In this document: positions 23,940-34,760 of the stretch, one piece after another | How positions within the stretch are numbered: position 1 is the first letter of the stretch | Layout: each line of letters begins with the position of its first letter | Assembly: GCA_033439255.1 (NCBI GenBank) | Contig: CM065884.1 | Coordinates: 248,001 to 312,000, forward strand | Length of the DNA stretch: 64,000 nucleotides | Reading direction: 5' to 3' | Source of the DNA: Hericium rajendrae | Lineage: Eukaryota > Basidiomycota > Agaricomycetes > Russulales > Hericiaceae | Made by a program: the position numbers and the translations under genes | Notes under the pieces: model-generated | Told to the model about the DNA's origin: nothing | The model's database searches: none | Seen by the model: only the letters and a program-made list of their open reading frames with translations

Positions 23940-25050
23940 GGCTGCGATCATTTGAACTGCGCACGAGAGTGTCTCGCCGTCGCCGCCGCCCAGGCTTGCG
24001 CGAGGACGCGGCCGCACCCGCGTCGCTGCCGGCGCGGGGAACTGCCGTGAATCGTCAGCAGGAGCGTGTTCCGATCCGTCAACGGATCCCGGTACTGGCT
24101 CTCCGCCGCCAGCAACCACCGCTGGTTCTTCGACAGCCGCTGCTCAATGTTCTCGCGCGCCATCGCTAGAGCCGCCTCGCGGTGTGGAATGAGATCCAAA
24201 CGCATATGCATCAGATACTCAACCGCGATAGCCCATCGCGAGACTTGTTGTACGCGAACGCCCCCACCCTCGGATGCTTTTTCATCCCACCTTCTTCCTC
24301 TCCCTGCCCGTCTTCAACAACCAGTCCATCGCAGCCTCCGTCGACCGCTTCAATACCGCCGTGTGTCCACACGCAAAGAATGCAATCGGCAGCTGTATAT
24401 GCAGCCACATGTACGCCAGCACCACCTTGTGCAGCGACTCGAGCTCCTTCAGCGGCGCCGACACCTGGCCCAGCGGGCGGTCCGCACGCATCGCGCCGAG
24501 CACGTCCTCGAGCGCATCGAACAGGCCAACCTCCTCGAGGACGCACCGCAGGTCGACGTAGCGCGCGGTGCAGTACGCCCGAGCGTCGCCTCGACCGCCG
24601 CGCGGCACGCCTCGTCGCTGTGCGGCACGGGCGTCATCTGGATCGTCGCGCGCTCCTCGAACGTTGGGCCCCGCACGAGCCGGTCGATAAACACCAGCAC
24701 GCGGTTCTCGCGCGCGCTCGGCTCCATCACCATGATGCTCGGCGCGAGGCGCGTCGCGTAGATGAGCGCGTCGCGCGCGTGCACGGTGCTCGCGTCGGGC
24801 GGCAGCGCGGACATGACGCGCTCGAAGACGCCGTTGAACCAGTCGACGCGGCCGTCGGGCAAGTAGGTGATGGGCGCGGCGAGGGCGGTGCGTAGGAAGG
24901 GGAGCGCCTGCTCATGGAGCGTGGTCACGATGCCGGGTTCGCGGGTGTTGGCGTGTAATCCGAAACGACCTGCACGCCCGGCAATTTGCTTGACTTGCGA
25001 GGTAGAGAGCGGGCGGTCACAGTTGCCCTCGAATTCATCGCTACTGCCGT
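23940..25050 (-). pseudogene. SUV3 3'-half fragment
   Basis: Partial copy of SUV3 exon 2 (from QIAGRAGRFGLHAN to the end of the gene), lacking the helicase motor motifs and any start. A frame break lies near 24600 and a stop follows ERKKVG. The 3' end still carries the family C-terminus (LMHMRLDLIPHREAALAM, then ENIEQRLSKNQRWLLAAESQ) that the full-length gene at 11627 has lost. It sits exactly between the two copies of the segmental duplication. Confidence 0.85.
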
Positions 25051-25059
25051 TCGTCCGGA

Positions 25060-28000
25060 CCTCGTCGTCGCGCTGAATGCCGCGCGATGTTGTCGTCGTT
25101 AATGAGAGAGATTGGCGGGAAGGAAAGCTAAGATAGGGTGAGGTAAACAGAGGTATGGTGGGGTGATCATGCAGTCACCGTGAAGAGCTCGCCTCACCGC
25201 AAAAATACAACTGTAAATACACGCAAATATTCCCGTGCCTCGTTGCTCACCGTACGCTGCACACAGGTTTACATCGTCTACTTCTTGGCCTCGAGGAGCT
25301 CATCCCGGCGGTATTTATGCAGCCAGATCTTCCTATCGCCCTGAGATCCGACCGCGTACGTCTCATCTTCGAGGAGATCAGGAAACTACCATAAATATTG
25401 ATTTAGCATAGCTCCAGGAGATCTCCATCGAGGCTACAGATACAACACACAATGAGCAAGCAGAGGTCTACTTTACAACTGGGTAGCTTGCGGACAACAT
25501 CGCCAGGTCGTCTCAGACCATGCGGACGGTGCAAACGACCGCCCAATCACCCATCATCCGAGAGCGTTATCATGCTCCAGATGTATGTCGAGAATGCCTT
25601 CGAAGAAGGCAGATCTCCGGGTTTCTTGCTATCTGCCGCTCAATGGCGCTCATCAAGAAACGGAGCATGTCTTTGAGCGCCGCCATGTCTTCTTGCATTC
25701 CATCGAAATCCTCGAGCTTCTGCCTCGAGGACGCGACTGGACGCGTCGCGTCGCGACACGATCACATGCTCTCCGCAAAAGGTAATCGGTCGACGCTCGA
25801 TGGAGACGGTTGCTTGAGCCTTTTGTGTTCTGGAAAACATCCTCACTGCGTTTGAGTCCTCTCAACAGCTTAGAGGAGCCTCTCTAGACCAGTCCTGCTA
25901 TCGCAGCCGTCATTGTACTAAAGGGCTTACAGGTGAGTCTGCTCGTGGTGAGTGGAGGATGAGGCGCGGAAAGCTGGAGGAAGGCCGTATGGCATCCTGT
26001 CGATGCATGCTCCAATTGTTTCGCTGACAACCGAAGGCCCATGCATGAGACAATAACTCGGAGGAATGCGGGGTTCATCATCCATGAAAGGGATCCACGG
26101 TCGCAAAGCATTGGGCCCTGCCCTTCATTTCCCGCTCCCTGCCATGTCAACCAGTCGCAATTCGCAGCCCCGCACCTCCCCTCGTCCAAGCGCTAGCTTC
26201 AAGGCCCTCCTCCTGGTTCGCCCTTCCAAAAAGAGAACAAGGGGATGAGATGTCCAGTATGGCTTATAAACGGGAGGCAAAGCGCTGCTCACCGCAGGCT
26301 GGGACGTGCTCTCCGCCAGTGACACTCGCAACTCGCGTCCTTCCACCATCCCGTCTGTCAACCATCCAATTCGCCTGAGGATAGATGCGCCTACCGCTCA
26401 ACCTCTTCGGTTTCCACGGCGCGGACAATAGAGCCACGCCGTTGTCTTCCGCTGCGTTTGCGGCTCTCCCGTCCCCGGCTCAATCGACCCTGTTCTCCGA
26501 TGTCCCGCAGGCCCATGTGGCATCTGATGCTTACTCTCCGACTTTCCCTCCTGCTGAACAATATGCGAACTTCTCTTCTGGCCCAGTCGACACGGACTTG
26601 GGATCTTTGGGACTCGAATGGAATGGCGATCTGTTGAACGAATCAACTGCAAGCCCGCATCAGACAACTTCATACGATGGGGCTTACCTCTCTACCGCCG
26701 GCCCTTCGAGCTTCGACACATACGCCTTGCCAGATGCAACTGAGCCAGAGCCAGCATACTACCCGCCAAACTACTCTGCCGCCACATCAAACCTCGACGA
26801 CGTCGAATGCGGATTCAACACCTATCTCCCCGTCAGTCCTCTCTCGCCTTGCCACTTATCTTCGAGACTTACCTTTCTTTCGTCCTACAGGAATCTGCGA
26901 ACCCGTCCTTCCTCTCCAACCGCTCAGCATGGCTTGGTCCCGCACCGGAAGAGCTTCCTCAGCCCGAAGAGCGCCCCGTACCAGTAGAAACGGCATGCCC
27001 AGACGACTGTTTCGACTTCACCGACCTCCCACTTACACCTCCAGTACCGCTGTACGACTCGCCGCTGCAGACGCGCTACAATACGTCGCCATCCACGGCG
27101 TCCTACGACATGTCTCCGGCGACGGCTTCCTACACCTTGGCGTCCTACAACCTTTCACTTTCGACGGCCTCCTACGACACATCGCCATCCGCTGGCTCTT
27201 TCGATGGCAGCTTCTTCGAGCAGCACCCTGCTCTATACTCGCCTGTGGCTACGTCCGTGGACTCTTGCTCTCCTACCTGGGGATCCAAAGCACAGCCTGT
27301 CCTGCCGCCGACTCGAATCGCCTACAACTCCTCGCCTTCGGCAGCGTCTTATGACACGTCGCCTTCCACAACCTCCTACGACACCTCGCCTTCGGCAGCT
27401 TCCTTCGATGGCAGCTCGTTCGAGCAGCACTCTGCTCTATACTCACCTGTGGCTACGTCCGTGGACTCCTGCTCTCCTACCTGGTCGTCTGGTGCGAATT
27501 CTGTCATGCCGCCAAGGCAGCTGACCTACAATACCTCGCCTTCGACTGCTTCCTGCGACACGTCACCTTCGACTGCCTCCTACGACTCATCTCCATCGAC
27601 GGCGTCCTTCGATGGCAACTTCTTCGAGCAGCACCCCGCTCTATACTCGCCTGTGGCTACGTCCGTGGACTCCTGCTCTCCTACCTGGGCATCGAGTGCG
27701 GAGCCTGCCTTGCTGCCAAGTCAGATGGCCTACAACACCTTGCCTTCGACGGCGTCCTACGACTCCTCGCCGTCGACGGCGTCATTCGACGGCAGCCTCC
27801 TTGAGCAGTACCGCTGCTCGTACTCGCCTGTGGCTACGTCCGTAGACTCTTGCTCGCCTACCTGGCCATCGAGTGCGAAGCCTGTCACGTCGCCAAGTCA
27901 GCTCACCTACAACATCTCACCTTCAACTGCCTCCTACGACACCTCACCGTCGACGGCTTCTTTCGACGGCAGCCTCTTCGAGCACCACCGCGGACCATAC

Positions 28001-29534
28001 TCGCCTGTGGCTACGTCCGTCGACGCCTGCTCACCTCCGTCGAGCGCGAAGCCTGTCCAGCCGCCGAGTGGTACTTCTCTGCGCCGACCCACAGCGTATG
28101 CGATCACTGTCGCGTCTTCCTGGCCTGTCGCGAGCTCGTCGAAGAGGCGATGCGAGGACGACGACGTTGTCGAGATGCCAAGGACAAAGAGGATCAAGGA
28201 GGTAGGCGGGTATCAAGGGCTTGTCTGGCCTCCACCTGCTGCAGGGTCTTCGAAGAGGAGACTTGAAGACGACGAGGAAAGCGTCGACGAGCCGTTGATG
28301 AAGAAGATCAAGGAGGTAGGCGAGTATCAAGGGCTTGTCTGGCCACCGCCTGTCGCGGGATCGTCGAAGAGGAGACTTGAAGACGATGAGGAAAGCGTCG
28401 ACGAACCGAGGATGAAGAGGATCAAGGAGGTAGGCGAGTACCAAGGGCTTGTCTGGCCGCCGCCTGTTGCAGGATCTTCCAAGAGGAGACTTGAAGACGA
28501 CGAGGAGAGCGTCGACGAGCCGTTGATGAAGAAGATGAGGAAGATGAAGAATAAGAAGCGTCCGGCACGTAGTGCTGAGACGCAGGCGCGAAGGGTCTCT
28601 ACGGAGGCCCTTCGCCCCCACCAATTAAAATTTGCGGGTCCCCCGCGCAGAGACATCTCCGCAACTGAGGACCGCACAAAGTTTTCTAACTGCGGGGTCG
28701 AAGGGCCGGAGCAGACAACCTCCGGCTCGTCATCCCAGACCACGCAGGTTGAGAACGCAACCCCCGCGCCCAGCGAACCCAGCCGGGCACCGCCCGCGTC
28801 CGAGAAGAAACTCCGCTGCCCGCATCAAGAAGTATGCGGGAACACGACGGGCTTCAAACGCCAGGCGGAGCTCAACCGTCACCTCTTGTCGGTGCACACG
28901 TCGAAGCTGAAGTGCCCGCACGGCTGCCCCATCTCGCGCAGGGACGCGCTCAGTCGTCACCTGAAGGACCAGCACGGTTGGGAGGAAGGCGCCGCGGCGA
29001 GGAAGGCGAGATTCATCGACGAGACGACGGAGCGCGCGCCGCGATCGGGTGGAGGAAGTGAGGGAGCGACGAACTGAATGCGACGACATCCGCTTACCTT
29101 TATACTTCTCTGCCCGTCGACGCGAGCGCCGATGCGATGATTTTTTCCTTTAGAGGAACACAAAGGCGCGCCCCAGATGGCGCGCGTTGTACTCTGCCCG
29201 CGGCGCCTTGTTCCAGAACGGGCAGGCGCGGGCCTACTCGCCCTCGCGCATGCAGCGCGTCGGACGATGCTTGCTTTTGGGCTTCTGCCCTTTGTTCGAG
29301 TTGTTTATGCATACCTTTTCTTCTTTGCTTCTTTCTGCTCTTTCTGAACTCTCGCCTGACGGACGATGCATAGTGTGCTCTTTGTACCACTTGCGCTTTG
29401 TATTCAGATTTCCTTGTACTTACTTCTATAGACGTATCAGATCCAAGGTCAATGTATAGTCAGTTTTGAGAACGCACCAAAGTGTTATGGGGATCTTGAG
29501 AGGTACCTGCTGATTGTTCGAGTTCATCGCGAGG
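25060..29534. repeat. Segmental duplication, copy B (left part)
   Basis: Counterpart of 18590-22771. The homology resumes at 45893 beyond the transposon. Copy B is the one joined to the complete RTC1 gene, so it is probably the original location. Confidence 0.88.
26385..29077 (+). CDS. C2H2 zinc-finger protein with Ser/Pro/Tyr repeats, copy B
   Basis: Predicted 877-residue paralogue of the gene at 19928-22311. Exons 26385-26831 and 26891-29077, intron phase 0. The plan is the same, but the repeats have expanded: about five units ending YSPVATSVDSCSPTW instead of four, and four SSKRR…EDDE segments instead of three. The two C-terminal finger segments (CPHQEVC…ELNRHLLSVH; CPHGC…LSRHLKDQH) are preserved almost unchanged. 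Both copies are open throughout, so both may be expressed. Regulation cannot be judged, but the upstream 1.3 kb is also duplicated. Confidence 0.8.
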
Positions 29535-29540
29535 CCAACA

Positions 29541-29567
29541 TATGGCAACTATACTGTTCAATAATTC
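29541..29567 (+). repeat. Transposon left terminal inverted repeat
   Basis: Starts TATGGCAAC and continues with CTATACTGTTCAATAATTC. It pairs with 45866-45892 at 24 of 27 positions; the mismatches are at positions 6-8. CCAACA directly precedes it. Confidence 0.9.
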
Positions 29568-29668
29568 ATTTTTCATGGTGGTTGGACAAATTTTGCCAAA
29601 AGTGCTGGAAGTTTTAGGAAATTATGACATTAATAGTTGAAGTTCAGGCTTTTTCAGGAAATTTGATG

Positions 29669-29977
29669 AGGTTACCTCAGAATGAAATAAATTATTAGAG
29701 GTTCTGATGTCTAGCATATTCTATCTGAGGTTCAGACAAATATAAATACTGCAGGTTTTGGTCTAGACAAAAATGTACATAGGTTGCTGAAGGTGTGAAG
29801 AAAAAGTTATATTCAGATTAGTGAGCTTAAAAATGTTTGAGGTTGTAGCTATAATATACTCTCAAGAGGTTGACTTTATGAATTTTTACTTTAGGTTGTC
29901 AATATTTAAAGTTGTAACAGGTTCTCTCTTTTAAATTTAATTGAGATTTTTCAATCTTCAACAATTTGTGCTAGGTT
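29669..29977 (+). repeat. Left subterminal AGGTT array
   Basis: Ten copies of AGGTT, all on the plus strand, lie in about 310 bp of AT-rich, non-coding sequence (for example 29669, 29728, 29781, 29840, 29893 and 29973). Fewer than one is expected by chance. The right end carries the same word in inverted orientation. Such subterminal words commonly bind the transposase. Confidence 0.65.
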
Positions 29978-30298
29978 CAGGATGCTATAGCTGTGCATAT
30001 TTTCTTCAAGATTGAGATTTTCAATAGTCCTCCAGCTAAGTTTCTAATAGAGGCAGATAATATAGCCATCTATTTTATCTCCTAGTTGTAAACATTGTAT
30101 AGGACTGCTAGACCAGTGATAGTAGAGTTAAAGAACATAGATAATCAGTTCTAAATGAGTCATCAGCAGGATAGGTGAGTAAAATTAGAATCAGAAGTAG
30201 AGAGGAGGTTGCTGCTGAATAAATATGAGAATATATGTAGATAAGACATATAGTCTGAAAGCTATCACAAAAACATAACCAAGCAAGCTGCTAAAATT

Positions 30299-32619
30299 CT
30301 AAAATCTCATAGCAGGAGGAACTGAAATATAGGTACCCAAAGAGGCAAAATTTGTAGGAATGACATTGGAGCCAGCTTTGCCAGAATGCCCTGCAGCTTT
30401 GGCTTTTTTGAGGGTGTCAAATCCAGTCTCTGCAGACTGAAACATAGTGGCCATATTAAACCAAACCATGCTACCTCTGCCTTCCTCATCCTCCTGTACC
30501 AAAGGTGTGCTGTTTTCAGGAGTAGGGGTCTTAACATTAATGTCAGTGACCACAAACTTGAATTCTGACAGATCTCAATTAGCTAATTGTTGGACTTGCA
30601 TAAGGCAAAATGCACATACCATTGAGGTCAATGTTGAAATGAAAGAAAAGAGAAGATGGATATACAAGCAGGATCCATGGAGGAAGCTCAATAATGATAC
30701 CAGCCTCCCAAAGCACTAGCCAAGATTTCTTGGTATGATTAAAATTAGCTGCATCATGCATAGTTAATTATAGCTATCTGAGATAAGAGGCAAGTAACTC
30801 ACAGGTAGGGCTCACATAGGCCATTAGTGCACACACACTGATGGGATTTTTGGAATCTGCATGAGGGAGAGTGTGGATGCGATGCTGGCCAGGAAAGATC
30901 CCATTTATGCATAAATTGTAGAAAAGTCCAAACTGAGGCTCAATGCCATACTGATTCTTATGCCATTGAGCACACTTTTCAAATCTCTCCTTGATCTTGG
31001 GAAATGCCATCCCTACTATCTGAGATACCCATTTGCTAATATATAATAAGCATACTAACATCAATGAAGTCCAAAACTGCAGGACTTACTTTAAGCGAAT
31101 AATCAGTGGATTCTGCAGAAATGTCTCTACCCTTTGTAGATTCTGCTTATGCCAGCCAGTAAGATCAGGTTTCTGTTATAATAAAAGTAAGTAAGATAAA
31201 CAAACAAAGCCTTAGCTGCTCACTTTTGCAGATTGCCTGTAGTAGCCAATGATACAAGGAAAATGAGGGCCCCTTGCTTGTTTGGCATAATAGGACTTGA
31301 CTTTGGTCTTCTGCAAGGAAGGGTTGAGCAGATCATGAACCAGCTTCCAAATTTTATCTTTTTCCTCTTCCAACCATAGTGCAGGAAATCCTCTATAGAC
31401 AAAGGGCCTCTCTTGCTTGTCCACTATCCAAAGGGCAATTTTTTCACTGAATAACTTACAGATAAGTTGTACAACTTAATTTAGATCTGAACACTTACTC
31501 TGATGGACGCTGATAAGGAATAAACATAAAGTTCTTCATAACCTCTAGAAGCTCAGAATGCTCCCTATCCTCACTAGCAGCTGAGTACATCTTGACAATA
31601 TCCTCTCTGGCCCATTTAGGAGGAGGAGAGCCTTGCCACCCAGTTGAGGTTGTTCGAGCCTCCTCAGCAAGATCATAGGATGTCAGCATCATCATCTGCC
31701 CAGTCTTTAGGCTTCTCATCTGCAATCGCTTCTGACGATCTGCTTCTACATCCTGGCGCTTGGCTGATACAGCCTCATTGCGTCGAACGCGAAAGCGCTC
31801 ACTTGACCCTTGACCACGATGCTTACGCTTCTTTTGTCCTGGAATAGGATCTTCATAGGAGAGATCTAAATCAACACTGGCTTGTGGAACATCAATGCTG
31901 GAATGTCTCAGCCACATAGCATAAGTGTGAAGAAATTACAAGCTTACAGCCAATATCTCCCAGGATCATAAGATATATCAAATTTTGGCTCTGGAATGAG
32001 AAGGCCAGTCTTTTTGTCCCCATAAGGATTACTAGAGACTTTTTTGACAGGTCCAGATTGTTTATCTGAAAAAAAACTCAGATGTGAGCTGCCTGCAGAA
32101 TGTCTCAAGCTTACCCTCATCCTCCTCAACCTCTGCAAGCTATGATAATACCATTCAAATTTAGCCCAACACTCAGGCATAGCAGCTACTCACCAGGTCC
32201 TCATGCTCACTAAGGTCATCCCCAGCCTCACTCAGTGGAGGCAGCGTGGCCACTTCACTGGAGGCATCTGTATCATATCCCAGCAGAAAGGGAAGCTGAT
32301 CATCCACAATCTCACCCTCTTCCAGCTCATCCTCTTCCAGCTCACCCTCTTCTAGCTTGGCACCTTCCCTGCTGCTCTTGTCCTGCTTTTGGATGGCCTC
32401 CCCGTCGTCGATGGACCCAGTCTCAGCAACGGCAGCCTCCTCCTCTTCAGTGTCCGAGTCTGGCTCGCTGGTGACACCGAATGCGAACATGTCAGCTGCG
32501 ACTGCGTCCCTGTCTAAGACATATGTCATCAGCTCCATGTCCCGGGCATATACCTTGTAAGTCTGGATGATCTCGGCCATGTCGCACGCCGTGTGGATGG
32601 TGTATTCAACATCCTGCAA
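30299..32619 (-). CDS. TET/JBP-type 2-oxoglutarate/Fe(II) dioxygenase (transposon-borne)
   Basis: Multi-exon gene read on the minus strand from about 32619 (possibly with 5' exons up to about 32830, including RALERQTLFPRNHHHRHSSE) to the stop at 30299. Exons encode, in order, VEYTIHTACDMAEIIQTYKV and an acidic region; a basic linker; RPFVYRGFPALWLEEEKDKI; the block EPQFGLFYNLCINGIFPGQ; then LPHADSKN (H-x-D iron ligands), SLFFHFNIDL (distal His) and EEGRGSMVWFN (Arg for 2-oxoglutarate). The order and spacing agree with the TET/JBP genes expanded in basidiomycetes, which oxidise 5-methylcytosine. It is much more AT-rich than its neighbours. The exact 5' exons are unresolved, and activity is a prediction. 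Confidence 0.6.
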
Positions 32620-32831
32620 AAATAAGAACTAATGTCCCTGCATGATCGCAACTGCACTCACCCGAATAGATACATTATCAGACCTACCAAACAAAGCTCA
32701 GCAGCGATGTCAACAGCCCGGGAGAGGACTTACATCGTAGATCAGTTCAGATGAGTGTCGATGGTGGTGGTTGCGAGGAAAGAGGGTTTGCCTTTCCAGC
32801 GCGCGACTCGGGGCGCACCTGACCAGCATGA

Positions 32832-33588
32832 GGCGCAAGCAGAAGCGCCGGTCGCCATGTGCTCCGAAGATGCCCCGTTGGGCAGCGGCGGTTCCTAGCA
32901 ATGGGATTACCCATTGGCCGGGCCTTCCCATTGGCCGGGCCTTATATGCTAGTGCATGGACCTATGTCCACAGCTGCCAGAATTCTACACCTCACACATG
33001 CCCTGAAGCCCATTGGCGACGGTGCTTGTGCGAGGTGTCCACTGCCAGCAGCAATGGGGAGGCCCACACACCATACACGCATACCAGCACCAGCATGCGC
33101 AGCTCTCGCACGCAGGCTCGTCGCACCGCGCAGGCCCGCCTCCCTGCCTGCGGCAAGCCGCTCGCAGATGACGCCCTCCATGCCCTTTGTGAGCAGCAGT
33201 AGCAGCCGCTCCTGGACGTACTCCGTGGCCTCCGCTCAGCAATCTCAATGGAGAGGGCGCACACGGCAAACTGGAGGGCGAGCACTGATGAGCTCCACCA
33301 TGGCCAGCAGGCGCCAGCCCTACGCTGCGCGTCCGCTGTGGGCTGTGCGCGGCAAGCAGACATCGTAGTCCCGCCCACTCAGCTGCCAGCAGATGACCTT
33401 GGCCACACCCGCAGTCTGCGCCTTGTATTCGAGCATGCCGCTGCGCCGTCAAAGCCTGCGAGCGCGGTATGGCACGTCGAGAAGCGGCCGAGGTACGTGC
33501 ATGCCTTGCCGGAAACGGCCTGCAACTCTACAGCCAGGGTGGGGGTGTAAGTACTGGTCGCACATGCAGCCAGCCAGATTGAGCCATG
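32832..33588. other. GC-rich stretch with unplaced minus-strand exons
   Basis: The minus strand encodes fragments such as VAKVICWQLSGRDYDV and YVQERLLLLLTKGMEGVICE that read like protein exons, but they are interrupted and were not assigned to a family. Base composition changes sharply here from the AT-rich dioxygenase gene. Confidence 0.35.
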
Positions 33589-33855
33589 AACTCGTACTCA
33601 TGCTTCGCATTCATCTTGACGCGCATTATCGGCACGTCGCCTGTATACGTTGATACCGTGTCGATACTAATGAAAAGCCATGGATAATGGCAAGGTCAGC
33701 AAAATACATATCTTATGAACGAAGAAACGCGCACCATAGATCAAGTCGAGGACCTGGCAGTAGACGGCGCCAGTGCCGCACTGCTCGATCTTTGTGTAGT
33801 TGAGCTGGAGAAGATCGTTGATCCAGGCCAAGAGCTCAGATCGTGACTCGCCCAT
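33589..33855 (-). pseudogene. EB1/BIM1 (MAPRE) 5' fragment captured in the transposon
   Basis: Exon 1 (33855-33735) encodes MGESRSELLAWINDLLQLNY followed by TKIEQCGTGAVYCQVLDLIY. Exon 2 (from 33640) continues in phase with GDVPIMRVKMNAKHEYEF, the start of the EB1 calponin-homology domain. After about 65 residues the sequence becomes unrelated, so most of the CH domain, the coiled coil and the EB-homology tail are missing. EB1 is a microtubule plus-end protein. Its 5' end inside a transposon is best explained as capture of a host gene fragment. A short chimeric product is possible. Confidence 0.75.
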
Positions 33856-33899
33856 GGTTACAAGATGAATGGAACGCGACGACGACGACAAAGAACGGC

Positions 33900-34760
33900 G
33901 TGGAGGGTGACGATCGATGCAGAACGCAGCAGAGTCGCGCGCGAGTTCGACAAATCAGTGCGCCATGGCCGGCGAACCCTAACCCGGATTGCGGCACTTG
34001 GACCGCGTCATGCTCGATCGCGGCTCTCCGTCTCAGCGAGATCTGCACCCCCGATAACTCTGCAACTTAGTCATTTTTCTGCTAGCTAAAGCACCAAGGG
34101 AGTTCGATTTCGTTGTTTTTCTAGCTACTAAGGACCCTCGCAGGACCCAGTTGTGCCCTTGGCCCTGGCCGTGTTCATTTGTACGTTCAACGACGGCTTC
34201 CCGCCCTAGCCCTTTATATACTCGACTTGGTCGTTTTCGACCGTGTCTTGGTAGATGACCTCGGACGCCTCGCGCGAGGTGCCGCAGATGGAGCAGTACC
34301 TGAGGACGGTCAGGACCCAGTCCATTGCGCACATCTTCAGGACCGTGTTCTTGGCGAGAATATCACGATAGCGACATATTTTCATGGTGCGATAACACGT
34401 TGCTCGCCTTTCCGCCTTGTCATGCGAGTCCGCGGACTATCCGTCCAACACGACATTGTGCCAGCGACACCACCGTCTGCGATACCGACGGCCGCGAAGA
34501 GATCTAGCCGATCCCTTCGATGTTGCTGGCCCTCAACCAAGCCGTATCTCGCAGCGACGGTGCAGATCGCCAACAATCCGGCCAGCCGACTCTCGGAGAC
34601 CGTCGCACACGGCGCCGCCGCTATGACCTAGGTACGTCGCACTTTCAGCGCACACGAACCACAACACGGCCCAGTCACGGCCCACGACGCCTACATCACC
34701 GCGCGCACAATGCATATCACCCCGCAGCGTGTCTTGCGCTTGCCTGCGCCTACGTCGTGC
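33900..34760. other. Transposon interior, no clear gene
   Basis: One minus-strand segment at about 34200-34345 (KMCAMDWVLTVLRYCSICG, ending EYIKG) looks like a protein exon of unknown origin. Otherwise nothing was recognised. Confidence 0.35.
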
